Shown here: positions 7,108 to 15,457 of the stretch, piece after piece | Layout: every line of letters begins with the position of its first letter | How positions within the stretch are numbered: the first letter of the stretch is position 1 | Source: Lachnospiraceae bacterium | GTDB lineage: Bacteria > Bacillota > Clostridia > Lachnospirales > Lachnospiraceae | Assembly: GCA_910576125.1 (NCBI GenBank) | Contig: CAJTHM010000016.1 | Coordinates: 1 to 64,000, forward strand | Direction: 5' to 3' | Length of the DNA stretch: 64,000 nt | The notes under the pieces: model-generated | Seen by the model: only the letters and a program-made list of their open reading frames with translations | The model's database searches: none | What the model was told of the DNA's origin: nothing | Made by a program: the position numbers and the translations under genes

Positions 7108-9402
7108 ATGGAAGACAGCAGAATCATAAAAACAGAATATTCCGAAGAGATGCAGAAGTCCTTCATCGATTACGCCATGAGCGTCATCATAGCCAGAGCG
7201 CTCCCTGATGTCCGGGACGGACTGAAGCCCGTGCAGCGGCGTACCCTTTACGATATGTATGAGCTGGGCATCCGCTACGACAGACCTTACAGGAAATGCG
7301 CCCGTATCGTGGGCGATACCATGGGTAAATATCATCCTCACGGCGACAGTTCCATTTATGACTCCCTGGTGGTCATGGCTCAGGACTTCAAAAAAGGCCT
7401 GCCCCTTGTGGACGGCCACGGCAACTTTGGCAACATCGAGGGAGACGGCGCGGCCGCTATGCGTTACACGGAGGCAAGGCTGCAGAAAGTAACCCAGGAA
7501 GCTTATCTGGCGGATTTGGACAAGGACGTGGTGGATTTCGTCCCGAATTTCGATGAGACGGAGAAAGAGCCCTCCGTTCTGCCTGTAAAACTGCCCAATT
7601 TCCTCATCAACGGCTCCGAGGGCATCGCCGTAGGCATGGCCACCAGTACGCCGCCCCACAATCTGGGCGAGGTGGTGGACGCCATGAAAGCCTATATGCG
7701 CAACGAGGACATCACCACCAGAGAGCTGATGCGGTATCTGAAAGGCCCCGATTTTCCCACCGGCGGCATCGTCACCAACAAGGACGATCTGCTCCAGATT
7801 TATGAGACCGGCGTTGGGAAAATCAAAATCCGCGGCAAGGTAGAATTCGAGAAGCAAAAGGGCGGCAAGACCAATGTGGTAATCACCGAGATTCCCTATC
7901 CCATGATCGGCATGAACATCTCCAAGTTCCTGTCCGATGTGGCAGGACTGGTGGAATCGAAGAAGACACAGGACATCGTGGACATCTCCAACCAGTCCTC
8001 CAAAGAGGGCATCCGAATCGTCATAGAGCTGCGGAAAGATGCCGATGCCGAGAACTTTGTGAATCTGCTCTACAAGAAGACCCGGCTGGAAGACACTTTC
8101 GGCGTCAATATGCTGGCTATCAGCGACGGCAGACCGGAGACTATGGGCTTAAAGACGATTCTGAAAGCCAACATGGATTTCCAGTTCCAGATTGCCACCA
8201 GAAAGTATAATAATCTGCTGGCCAAAGAGTTGGAGCGCAAGGAAGTACAGGAGGGGCTGATCAAGGCCTGTAATGTCATTGACTTGATTATAGAAATCCT
8301 GCGGGGCTCCAAAGACCGGAACATGGCGAAAGCCTGTCTGGTAGAGGGTAAGACAGCGGGAATCAAGTTCAAGTCCAAGGAATCCAAAATCATGGCCGCG
8401 CAGCTTGCATTTACGGAACGGCAGGCCAATGCCATTCTGGAGATGCGCCTGTACAAGCTGATCGGCCTGGAAATCGAAGCCCTGATCAAAGAGCATGAGG
8501 ATACTATGGCGAACATCTACCGCTATGAGGATATCCTGGACCGCAGGGATTCCATGGCCCAAGTCATCATCAACGAGCTGGATGAATTCAAAAAAGCATA
8601 CAGCCGTAAGCGCAGAACCGTCATAGATAATGTGGAAGAGGCCGTCTATAAGGAAAAAGAGATAGAGGAGACAGAAGTCATCTTCCTCATGGACCGCTTC
8701 GGATACGCAAAAATCATCGACACCGCCACCTACGAGCGGAACAAGGAAGCGGCTGACAGCGAGAACCGGTTCCTCTTCCCCTGTAAGAATACCGGCAAGA
8801 TATGCCTGTTCACCTCCGCAGGACAGCTCCACACCATCAAGGTCATGGATCTGCCTTTCGGGAAGTTCAGGGACAAGGGTGTGCCCATAGATAATATCAG
8901 CAACTACAATTCCGAAAAAGAGGCGATTGTCTATATCACCAGCCAGACACAGCTGAACCTTCGCCAGGTGGTTTTTGTCACAGAGCAGTCCATGATAAAG
9001 CTGGTGAGCGGCGGGGAATTCGATGTGTCCAAGCGCACAGTGGCATCTACCAAGCTTGGCGAGGGAGACCGGGTCATCAGTGTCATGCCTCTGGGAGAGC
9101 AGCGCTATGTGGTCCTGCAGACAAAAGAGGGTTTTTTCCTGAAATTTGCCATAGAAGAGGTTCCTGAACAGAAAAAGGCCGCGATGGGAGTGCGGGGCAT
9201 GAAGCTGGGGGCGAAAGATTTCGTGGAAAATGTATATTATACCTCCAATTCCACGGAGTTTTCCACGGAATGCTCTTCTTCCATGGAATGCTCTTCTTCC
9301 ATGGAGTGCTCTTCTTCCATTGTATACAAGGATAAAACCATCAATCTGAACAAGTTAAAGACAGCCAAACGTGACAGCAAGGGAACTAAAATAAGAGTAT
9401 GA
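7108..9402 (+). CDS. parC: Type IIA topoisomerase subunit A (ParC / GyrA-like)
   Basis: DNA-cleaving subunit of topoisomerase IV, 764 aa. The N-terminus has DYAMSVIIARALPDVRDGLKP. The quinolone-region motif GKYHPHGDSSIYDS is followed by AAMRYTEARL, where Tyr120 is the predicted cleavage tyrosine. The C-terminal beta-pinwheel region has only a weak box (AAMGVRGMKLGAKD), not the GyrA box QRRGGKG, hence ParC. Near the end, three reverse-oriented 18-nt repeat units add ECSSSM hexapeptides between YYTSN and VYKDKTINLNKLK, in what should be a surface loop. Confidence 0.87.
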   Translation: MEDSRIIKTEYSEEMQKSFIDYAMSVIIARALPDVRDGLKPVQRRTLYDMYELGIRYDRPYRKCARIVGDTMGKYHPHGDSSIYDSLVVMAQDFKKGLPLVDGHGNFGNIEGDGAAAMRYTEARLQKVTQEAYLADLDKDVVDFVPNFDETEKEPSVLPVKLPNFLINGSEGIAVGMATSTPPHNLGEVVDAMKAYMRNEDITTRELMRYLKGPDFPTGGIVTNKDDLLQIYETGVGKIKIRGKVEFEKQKGGKTNVVITEIPYPMIGMNISKFLSDVAGLVESKKTQDIVDISNQSSKEGIRIVIELRKDADAENFVNLLYKKTRLEDTFGVNMLAISDGRPETMGLKTILKANMDFQFQIATRKYNNLLAKELERKEVQEGLIKACNVIDLIIEILRGSKDRNMAKACLVEGKTAGIKFKSKESKIMAAQLAFTERQANAILEMRLYKLIGLEIEALIKEHEDTMANIYRYEDILDRRDSMAQVIINELDEFKKAYSRKRRTVIDNVEEAVYKEKEIEETEVIFLMDRFGYAKIIDTATYERNKEAADSENRFLFPCKNTGKICLFTSAGQLHTIKVMDLPFGKFRDKGVPIDNISNYNSEKEAIVYITSQTQLNLRQVVFVTEQSMIKLVSGGEFDVSKRTVASTKLGEGDRVISVMPLGEQRYVVLQTKEGFFLKFAIEEVPEQKKAAMGVRGMKLGAKDFVENVYYTSNSTEFSTECSSSMECSSSMECSSSIVYKDKTINLNKLKTAKRDSKGTKIRV
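9267..9320 (-). repeat. Three tandem 18-nt repeat units, antisense inside parC
   Basis: On the minus strand there are three near-identical units of ATGGAAGAAGAGCATTCC (9267-9284, 9285-9302, 9303-9320; the last has CACTCC). A partial copy (GGAGTTTTCCAC) lies at 9255-9266. Read with parC they encode repeated ECSSSM; on the opposite strand they read MEEEHS. Confidence 0.92.
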
Positions 9403-9439
9403 TGTGCAGCGTACAGGCTGCGGAAAGGCATGGATTACA

Positions 9440-9991
9440 ATGAGAGTGATTGCGGGAACAGCCAGGAGTCTTCCCCTGAAGACACCTGAGGGGCTGGACG
9501 TCCGGCCCACTACAGACCGTATCAAAGAGACTTTATTCAATATGCTGCAGTGGGACATTCCGGGGGGCGTGTTCGTGGATCTGTTCAGCGGCAGCGGCAG
9601 CATCGGAATCGAGGCCCTGAGCCGGGGCGCAAGGAAGGCTTATTTTGTGGACAATGCCCAGAAAGCGATTTCCTGTATCCAGCAGAACCTGACCTTTACG
9701 AAAATGGCGGACAAAGGCGTCGTGTTGAAGCAGGACGCCTGCAGTGCTCTGGGCAGCATCCGGGAGAGCGAAGCGAATATCATCTTCATGGATCCGCCCT
9801 ATGACAGCGGGGAGGAAAAAGCCGCTCTGGCGGTTCTGAAAAACATGCCCTATGTGACAGAGGATACCATCATCATAGTGGAGGCGGTTCTGGACAGAGA
9901 TTTTTCCTGGGTTACGGAGCTGGGCTTCACCATCACGAAAGATAAACGCTATAAGACCAACAAACATATCTTTATGAAGAGGGAAGTGTAG
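9440..9991 (+). CDS. rsmD: 16S rRNA (guanine966-N2)-methyltransferase RsmD
   Basis: The protein begins MRVIAGTARSLPL and contains RPTTDRIKETLFN, the SAM-binding FVDLFSGSGSIGIEALSRGA and the catalytic IIFMDPPYDSG (NPPY-type) motif. It is about 183 aa, the normal RsmD length. The start at 9440 is chosen because the family begins at this methionine. It is followed by coaD, the usual rsmD-coaD pairing in Firmicutes. Confidence 0.93.
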   Translation: MRVIAGTARSLPLKTPEGLDVRPTTDRIKETLFNMLQWDIPGGVFVDLFSGSGSIGIEALSRGARKAYFVDNAQKAISCIQQNLTFTKMADKGVVLKQDACSALGSIRESEANIIFMDPPYDSGEEKAALAVLKNMPYVTEDTIIIVEAVLDRDFSWVTELGFTITKDKRYKTNKHIFMKREV

Positions 9992-10024
9992 CGTTCTTCC
10001 CAAAATGTGCAGGAGGGTATAATC

Positions 10025-10510
10025 ATGAAACGTGCCGTCTATCCCGGGAGCTTCGATCCCGTGACCTTTGGGCATCTGGATGTCATCAAACGCGCTTCCG
10101 AAGTATTTGATGTGCTGATTGTCAGCGTCCTGAACAACAAAGTAAAGACACCATTGTTTTCTGTGGAAGAACGTGTTAAGATATTAAAAGAGGCTACAAA
10201 GGATATCCCCAATGTACAGGTGGACAGCTTCACCGGTCTTTTAATCAATTACGCAAGAGAGAATGACATCCATGTGGCGGTCAGAGGTTTGCGGGCCATC
10301 ACGGATTTTGAATATGAGCTGCAGATTGCCCAGACGAATCGGAAACTTTCGGACGGAAAGCTGGACACCATCTTTCTGACTACAAGCCTGGAATACGCAT
10401 ACCTCAGTTCCTCCAGTGTAAAGGAAATCGCAAGCTTTGGAGGCGATATCAGCCAGTGCGTTCCCGAGTTTGTGGCGAAGTTGATTTATGAGAAATACCA
10501 TATTCTTTAA
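10025..10510 (+). CDS. coaD: Phosphopantetheine adenylyltransferase
   Basis: Penultimate step of CoA synthesis: ATP plus 4'-phosphopantetheine gives dephospho-CoA. The nucleotidyltransferase motif YPGSFDPVTFGHLDVI is at the N-terminus, with VRGLRAITDFEYE and TTSLEYAYLSSSSVKEIA further on. The length of 161 aa is typical. AGGAGG lies 8 bases before the ATG. Confidence 0.95.
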   Translation: MKRAVYPGSFDPVTFGHLDVIKRASEVFDVLIVSVLNNKVKTPLFSVEERVKILKEATKDIPNVQVDSFTGLLINYARENDIHVAVRGLRAITDFEYELQIAQTNRKLSDGKLDTIFLTTSLEYAYLSSSSVKEIASFGGDISQCVPEFVAKLIYEKYHIL

Positions 10511-10529
10511 TAGTATAGGAGTGACGCTT

Positions 10530-11126
10530 ATGAGCAGCAGAATAGAACAATTGATTGATGAACTGGAGGAGTATATCGAAAGCTGCAAGCCCAAATTCAT
10601 GTCGAATTCAGAGATTATCGTAAACAAGGATGAAATCGATGAATTGCTCCGTGAGCTGCGCATGCGTACACCTGAAGAAATCAAACGGTATCAGAAAATC
10701 ATAAGCAACAAAGATGCGATCCTGAACGATGCAAGGTCAAAGGCACAGGCGCTGATAGACGAGGCCACCGTACACACCAATGAGCTGATCAGCGAGCATG
10801 AGATCATGCAGCAGGCTTATTCACAGGCCAACGGAATCGTGGCCACTGCCGCAAGGCAGGCCCAGGAAATCCTGGACAAGGCTACCATGGAGGCCAATGA
10901 GCTTCGAATGCAGGCTTCCCTGTACACGGAGGACAGGCTGACGGAACTGGATTCCATCATCTCCGCGGCCATCCAGTCCACTAATTCTGACTATGAGCGT
11001 CTGGCGGGCTCTCTCGGTCAATACCGCGATCTGATTCAATCCAACCTCAGAGCGCTCCACCCCGCGGAGAATCTGGATATACATCTGGATGACCCTGAAG
11101 ATGACGACAAATTGGATGTATTATAA
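10530..11126 (+). CDS. DivIVA-like coiled-coil protein
   Basis: A 198-aa soluble protein that is almost entirely helical: an N-terminal SSRIEQLIDELEEYIESC segment, then a long Ala/Glu/Gln-rich coiled coil (about residues 70-150) and an acidic tail. Similar Clostridia proteins are often labelled ATPase or DivIVA-like; no catalytic motif is visible. A cell-pole or division scaffold role is inference. AGGAG lies 8 bases before the ATG at 10530, and it follows coaD closely. Confidence 0.55.
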   Translation: MSSRIEQLIDELEEYIESCKPKFMSNSEIIVNKDEIDELLRELRMRTPEEIKRYQKIISNKDAILNDARSKAQALIDEATVHTNELISEHEIMQQAYSQANGIVATAARQAQEILDKATMEANELRMQASLYTEDRLTELDSIISAAIQSTNSDYERLAGSLGQYRDLIQSNLRALHPAENLDIHLDDPEDDDKLDVL

Positions 11127-11130
11127 AAAA

Positions 11131-11190
11131 TTCCATTGGCAGGACCAGTTTCGTATGGAAGAAAAGCATTCCAAGGGAACTGGTTCTTTC
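11131..11190. terminator. Imperfect intergenic hairpin between convergent genes, with an 18-nt repeat unit in its loop
   Basis: ACCAGTT at about 11143-11149 pairs with AACTGGT at about 11178-11184. The loop contains one complete repeat unit. It lies between the divIVA-like stop and the ylbJ stop, where a bidirectional terminator is expected. Pairing is imperfect and there is no long U-run, so termination is a guess. Confidence 0.4.
11155..11172 (+). repeat. 18-nt repeat unit, intergenic, exact consensus
   Basis: ATGGAAGAAAAGCATTCC, identical to the consensus, is found outside any gene. This shows that the repeat is a DNA-level element and not just a conserved peptide. Confidence 0.9.
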
Positions 11191-11214
11191 CTGTATCCGG
11201 GCATATGCAGCGAA

Positions 11215-12195
11215 TCAGCGCAGGAATGAACCGGGCAGGAGCAGGAACCAGCACAGATAGAAGATTCCGTTCAGCAATGTCAGTATGATTTTATGTAAAA
11301 TATAATCGCCAATCGGCAAATCCGAACCTTTGATGCAGCTGTAGGTCTGGGCGATACAGGACAGCCCCCCAAAGGAAAGCGCAATCAGGCTGTACAGCGG
11401 AACGGACTCCCCCAGCATCTGCAGGCCCCCTGTGATTTCCAGCAAAGGCGAGAGCACGGTCAGCGGATGGCCCAGGAGCAGATGCGGAACCAGATTCAGC
11501 AGATTGAACAGAATCATGTAACCGCCCAGAGAAAGCATGCTCTGCACGGAGGCCTGGATGGAGCTGTCAATCTCCTCCAGAAGCCTTTCCCCGGGGGAAA
11601 TTTTTCGGGAAACATCCCGGCAGATACCCGCAGAACCATCTTCGCAGGCCACCAAATCTGCCGCAGGACGGACGGATTCCTGCCGGGACTTAGGGTTATC
11701 CAAGTCCCGAAAGCGCGTATGACGCAGCGCAAGGCCGTACAAAGCCGGAATCCCATACATGCCGAAAAGATAAGGAAACACAAGTTTTCTGCCCAGGAGA
11801 GGCAGCACAAAGCTGCAGAAATACACCGGGCCGATATTGTTGCAGAAAGCCAGGAGGTATTCCGCCTCCCTTTTGGTAATCATCTGTCTTTTATACAGGT
11901 CATCCACCACCCTTGCCCCCATGGGAAAGCCGCAGAAAAACCCCATCATCATGGCATAGCATACGTTTTTGCGTACTTTGTAGAGCGGTCCGGCAATTGG
12001 GTATATCAGCATGGCGACTTTGTCCGTCAGCTTCATCCGCACCATAACGCCGGACAGAATCATGAAAGGCAGAAGCGACGGAATCATTTTTTCAAACCAT
12101 AAGCCCAACCCCAGGGAGGCATAGGAGAGGCTCATCCGGGAATGGCTCAGGATACAGATTAGCAGCATAAGAAACATTACAGTAAGCAGTTTCAT
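11215..12195 (-). CDS. ylbJ: Sporulation integral membrane protein YlbJ-like
   Basis: A 326-aa polytopic protein of the nucleoside-recognition (GATE) domain family. It has the motif MMGFFCGFPMGARVVDDLY followed by AEYLLAFCNNIGPVYF, and a second repeat near YMILFNLLNLVPHLL. In B. subtilis YlbJ is needed for spore resistance and is made in the mother cell. It is placed beside coaD (ylbI) here as in Bacillus, but on the opposite strand. Confidence 0.85.
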   Translation of the reverse strand: MKLLTVMFLMLLICILSHSRMSLSYASLGLGLWFEKMIPSLLPFMILSGVMVRMKLTDKVAMLIYPIAGPLYKVRKNVCYAMMMGFFCGFPMGARVVDDLYKRQMITKREAEYLLAFCNNIGPVYFCSFVLPLLGRKLVFPYLFGMYGIPALYGLALRHTRFRDLDNPKSRQESVRPAADLVACEDGSAGICRDVSRKISPGERLLEEIDSSIQASVQSMLSLGGYMILFNLLNLVPHLLLGHPLTVLSPLLEITGGLQMLGESVPLYSLIALSFGGLSCIAQTYSCIKGSDLPIGDYILHKIILTLLNGIFYLCWFLLLPGSFLR

Positions 12196-12264
12196 AGAAA
12201 GATAACCTTTTTGATACTATATGCGCAGCGGAACAGGGACATTCGTTCCCAGGAGGAGATTGGC

Positions 12265-13008
12265 ATGCGCCTGGATAAATTTTTGTGTGAAATGAATATC
12301 GGCTCCCGGAGCCAGGTAAAAGTGTTCATCCGTCAGGGAACCGTAACCGTCAACGATACCCCGACGACAAATCCGGACCAGCAGATCGACGAATTTTCGG
12401 ACAGAGTCGCCTTTCGCGGAAAAGCACTGCAATACCGTAGATTTGTTTACTATATGATGAACAAACCGGAGGGCGTGGTGTCTGCAAGTCGCGACAACAC
12501 GGCCAGGACGGTAGTGTCCCTCCTGGGAAAGGACGCCAGGGAAGACATCTTCCCTGTTGGCAGACTCGACAAAGATGTGACAGGCCTATTGCTCCTTACC
12601 AACGACGGAGACCTGGCCCACAGGCTGCTGTCCCCGAAAAAGCATGTGGATAAGACTTACCGGGCAGTCCTGGAACATGTCTTGCTGCCGGAGGACATCC
12701 GCAGGCTGGAAAACGGCCTTGACATCGGCGAAGAGAACCTCACTCTGCCTGCCCGGGTAACGGTTCTGGAGGAGCGGATCATTCTCCTTACCCTGCATGA
12801 AGGGAAATTCCATCAGGTGAAGCGGATGCTCCAGGCTGTGGACAACCAGGTGCTGCAGCTGCGGCGGACAGCATTCGGCGGACTCACCCTGGATCCGAAC
12901 CTGGCCCCGGGAGAGTATCGCGAACTGTCCGGGGAAGAACTGGAAGCTTTGAGAAAGAGCGGAGGCAGGAAGCAAAAAGCACAGGAGGAAACCGAAAATG
13001 AAACATGA
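12265..13008 (+). CDS. RsuA/RluB/RluF-family pseudouridine synthase
   Basis: It has an N-terminal S4 RNA-binding domain (MRLDKFLCEMNIGSRSQVKVFIRQG) and then the catalytic domain with NKPEGVVSAS and the active-site GRLDKDVTGLLLLT, whose first Asp is the predicted nucleophile. EGKFHQVKRML is the third family motif. It probably modifies one uridine in 16S or 23S rRNA; the target cannot be told from sequence. The start at 12265 follows AGGAGGAG by 6 bases. Confidence 0.88.
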   Translation: MRLDKFLCEMNIGSRSQVKVFIRQGTVTVNDTPTTNPDQQIDEFSDRVAFRGKALQYRRFVYYMMNKPEGVVSASRDNTARTVVSLLGKDAREDIFPVGRLDKDVTGLLLLTNDGDLAHRLLSPKKHVDKTYRAVLEHVLLPEDIRRLENGLDIGEENLTLPARVTVLEERIILLTLHEGKFHQVKRMLQAVDNQVLQLRRTAFGGLTLDPNLAPGEYRELSGEELEALRKSGGRKQKAQEETENET

Positions 13009-13654
13009 AATGCTGCAGGATATCGATGCGGTCATATTCGATATGGACGGTTCGCTGGTGGATTCCATGTGGATGTGGAAAGCCATCGACATCGAATATC
13101 TGGGGCGCTATGGCATTGCCCTGCCGGAGAATCTGCAGGAACAGATAGAGGGCATGAGTTTTAGCGAGACTGCCCATTATTTCAAGGAGCATTTTTCTAT
13201 TCCGGAATCCCTGGAGGAAATCATGGAAGAGTGGAATCGGATGGCATGGGATAAATACATGTACGAGGTTCCCCTGAAAAAAGGTATCCCGGAATTTCTG
13301 GCCGGCTGTAAAAATTTCGGTATTCAGTTGGGCATCGCTACCAGCAATTCCAGGGTACTGGTGGAAAATGTGGTGAAAGTACATAATCTCCGGGATTATT
13401 TTTCCTGCATCATGACCGGCACCGACGTGCTGCGCGGAAAGCCGAATCCCGATATCTATCTGGCCGTGGCAGAGGGGCTTGGCGTGTCCCCGGAGCGCTG
13501 CCTGGTATTCGAGGATATCGTGGCCGGAATCCTTGCCGGGAAAAATGCCGGCATGCGCGTCTGCGCCGTGGAAGATGAGTATTCCGTGCAGTCCAGAGCC
13601 GCTAAAAAGGAGCTGGCCGATTATTATATCGAAGATTTTGCGGACTTATTTTGA
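12998..13654 (+). CDS. HAD-superfamily hydrolase, beta-phosphoglucomutase-like
   Basis: HAD motif I is FDMDGSLVDS, motif II ATSNSR, motif III is the lysine of GKPNPDIY, and motif IV is EDIVAGILAGKNAG. A helical cap lies between motifs I and II, giving a 218-aa subclass I enzyme of the PGMB/phosphatase group. The substrate is unknown. It overlaps the preceding gene by 11 bases, so translation is probably coupled. Confidence 0.85.
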   Translation: MKHEMLQDIDAVIFDMDGSLVDSMWMWKAIDIEYLGRYGIALPENLQEQIEGMSFSETAHYFKEHFSIPESLEEIMEEWNRMAWDKYMYEVPLKKGIPEFLAGCKNFGIQLGIATSNSRVLVENVVKVHNLRDYFSCIMTGTDVLRGKPNPDIYLAVAEGLGVSPERCLVFEDIVAGILAGKNAGMRVCAVEDEYSVQSRAAKKELADYYIEDFADLF

Positions 13655-13708
13655 ATGTCCCCTGATTTTTATAGAATGAGTTGAATGACAAGCAAGAAAG
13701 GAATGCCA

Positions 13709-14482
13709 ATGAATATCATTATCATCACAGGCGCCTCCTCCGGCATTGGCCGGGAATTCGCGAGGCAGATGGACGGACATTTCGACAGGACAGAAGAATT
13801 CTGGCTGGTGGCGAGAAGCCGCGAAAAACTGGAGGCGCTTGCGAAAGACCTGAAACACAGGACCAGGATATTTGCCATGGACATCACGCGGGAGGAATCC
13901 CTTGACGCTTTGGAGGAAGCCGTGTTCCAGTCCCATGCGGTGGTGCGGATACTGATAGGCTGTGCCGGTTACGGAATCATGGGAAGTTTCTGTGAACAGG
14001 AGCCTCGCCTGGAGACAGGAATGGTGCGTCTGAACTGCGAAGCCCTGACAGACCTGACGCACCGCATGATTCCCTATATGAGGCGGGGCAGCCGCATCAT
14101 CCAGATGGCCTCCAGCGCCGCTTTCCTGCCTCAGCCCGGTTTTGCGGTATATGCCGCCACCAAAGCCTATGTGCTGAGCTTTTCGAGGGCTCTGGGCGAG
14201 GAACTTAAGAATGCCGGCATCTATGTCACCAGCGTCTGTCCCGGGCCTGTGGATACGCCTTTTTTTGACATTGCAGAAGCCACAGGCTCCACCCTTGCCG
14301 TGAAAAAATATACCATGGCAGAAGCCAGCCGGGTAGTGGCGCTTGCCCTGAAAGATTCCTATTACAGGCGCCCCGTATCCGTGTGCAGCCTGCCCATCAA
14401 GGCATTATGGGCGCTTTCCAAGGCTGTGCCGCACAGCGCCATCTTACATGTAATGGCGCAAATGAAGAAGAAAGGACTGTGA
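13709..14482 (+). CDS. Short-chain dehydrogenase/reductase
   Basis: Classical SDR: the dinucleotide motif TGASSGIGREFA is at residues about 7-18, a GCAGYG motif stands in place of NAAG, SSAA contains the catalytic Ser, and YAATK is the YxxxK pair. A hydrophobic or amphipathic C-terminus (PVSVCSLPIKALWALSKAVP) resembles the DltE/YqjQ-type subgroup. The substrate is unknown. The start at 13709 follows AAAGGA by 6 bases; upstream in-frame ATGs at 13685 and 13703 are less likely. Confidence 0.85.
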   Translation: MNIIIITGASSGIGREFARQMDGHFDRTEEFWLVARSREKLEALAKDLKHRTRIFAMDITREESLDALEEAVFQSHAVVRILIGCAGYGIMGSFCEQEPRLETGMVRLNCEALTDLTHRMIPYMRRGSRIIQMASSAAFLPQPGFAVYAATKAYVLSFSRALGEELKNAGIYVTSVCPGPVDTPFFDIAEATGSTLAVKKYTMAEASRVVALALKDSYYRRPVSVCSLPIKALWALSKAVPHSAILHVMAQMKKKGL

Positions 14483-14486
14483 AATC

Positions 14487-15071
14487 ATGCAGCTGAAGCG
14501 AATGTTCTCTACAGGCAGCGTCAAAGGGACGAAGAATTATTTAGATACCCAGAAAAAATATGAGATTATGCGCACTGTGCTCTATTTTGCCATCTCCATA
14601 TCCCTGTTCGCCGCAGGGTACCTCCAGACCGGCAGCCGTGCGAACCTCCTCAGCATCGTCGCCATACTTGGCTGTCTTCCCGCCAGCAAGAGCACAGTAG
14701 GAGCGATTATGTTCCTGCGGTTCAAAAGCTGCAGCGACGAGACGGCGGCAGAAATCGAACAGCATATTCAGGGGCTCGACTGCCTGTACGATACGGTATT
14801 CACCTCCTATAAGAAAAATTATATGGTGAGCCACCTGGCTGTCTGCGGCAACACGGTATGCGGCTTTTCCGAGGACAGCGCATTCCCGGAAAACGAGTTT
14901 TATAAGCACATCGGCGATATCCTGAAAATGGACGGCCATAAAAACGCCACTGTAAAAATTTTTACAAATCTGTCAAAATATACGGAACGGTTGGAACAGA
15001 TGAAGAACCTGGCGTCTGATGAGGTGCCGACACAGGCAATTATCGCCACCCTGAAAAGCGTCTCATTGTAA
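14487..15071 (+). CDS. Conserved hypothetical membrane protein
   Basis: A 194-aa protein with two predicted membrane helices near the N-terminus (about residues 29-46 and 51-73), then a soluble domain with no motif I recognise. It starts 4 bases after the SDR stop and is followed by the MazG-like gene, so it is part of the same transcript. Confidence 0.6.
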   Translation: MQLKRMFSTGSVKGTKNYLDTQKKYEIMRTVLYFAISISLFAAGYLQTGSRANLLSIVAILGCLPASKSTVGAIMFLRFKSCSDETAAEIEQHIQGLDCLYDTVFTSYKKNYMVSHLAVCGNTVCGFSEDSAFPENEFYKHIGDILKMDGHKNATVKIFTNLSKYTERLEQMKNLASDEVPTQAIIATLKSVSL

Positions 15072-15096
15072 AGAAAACGGATAGGAGAAATTTACC

Positions 15097-15423
15097 ATGG
15101 AAGATTTCAGTTTACAGGAAATGCGGGAGATACAGTGCCAGCTGCAGGAGAAATACAAGGACAAATGGAATCCGCTGTCTCCGGAGCAGGGAAAGGATCA
15201 GCTGCTGTGGATGATGATAGAGTTAGGCGAAGCGGCTGACATCATGAAGAAAGAGGGAGTCCGGAAAATCATGGACGACAGAGACACAAGAGCTCACTTC
15301 ATCGAGGAAATGGCCGATGCCCTGATGTACTACAATGACATCCTGCTCTGTTACGGCATTTCCATCGAAGAATTCAAGAGCATCTATCTGGAAAAACATA
15401 AACGGAACATGAAGAGATGGTAG
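15097..15423 (+). CDS. MazG-like all-alpha NTP pyrophosphohydrolase
   Basis: A 108-aa helical protein with ELGEAADI and EEMADALMYYND, the two acidic metal-binding helices of the all-alpha NTP-PPase superfamily. It probably hydrolyses a noncanonical or excess (d)NTP to the monophosphate; the exact nucleotide is unknown. GGATAGGAG lies upstream. Confidence 0.75.
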   Translation: MEDFSLQEMREIQCQLQEKYKDKWNPLSPEQGKDQLLWMMIELGEAADIMKKEGVRKIMDDRDTRAHFIEEMADALMYYNDILLCYGISIEEFKSIYLEKHKRNMKRW

Positions 15424-15457
15424 GGCCGGCCATGAGAAAGGGCTTTGGAGAAATCAT

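Noticed and set aside
7051..7857. Long antisense open frames opposite parC, parE, rng and helD
   Set aside because: They mirror strong genes on the other strand, have no ribosome-binding sites and no recognisable domains.
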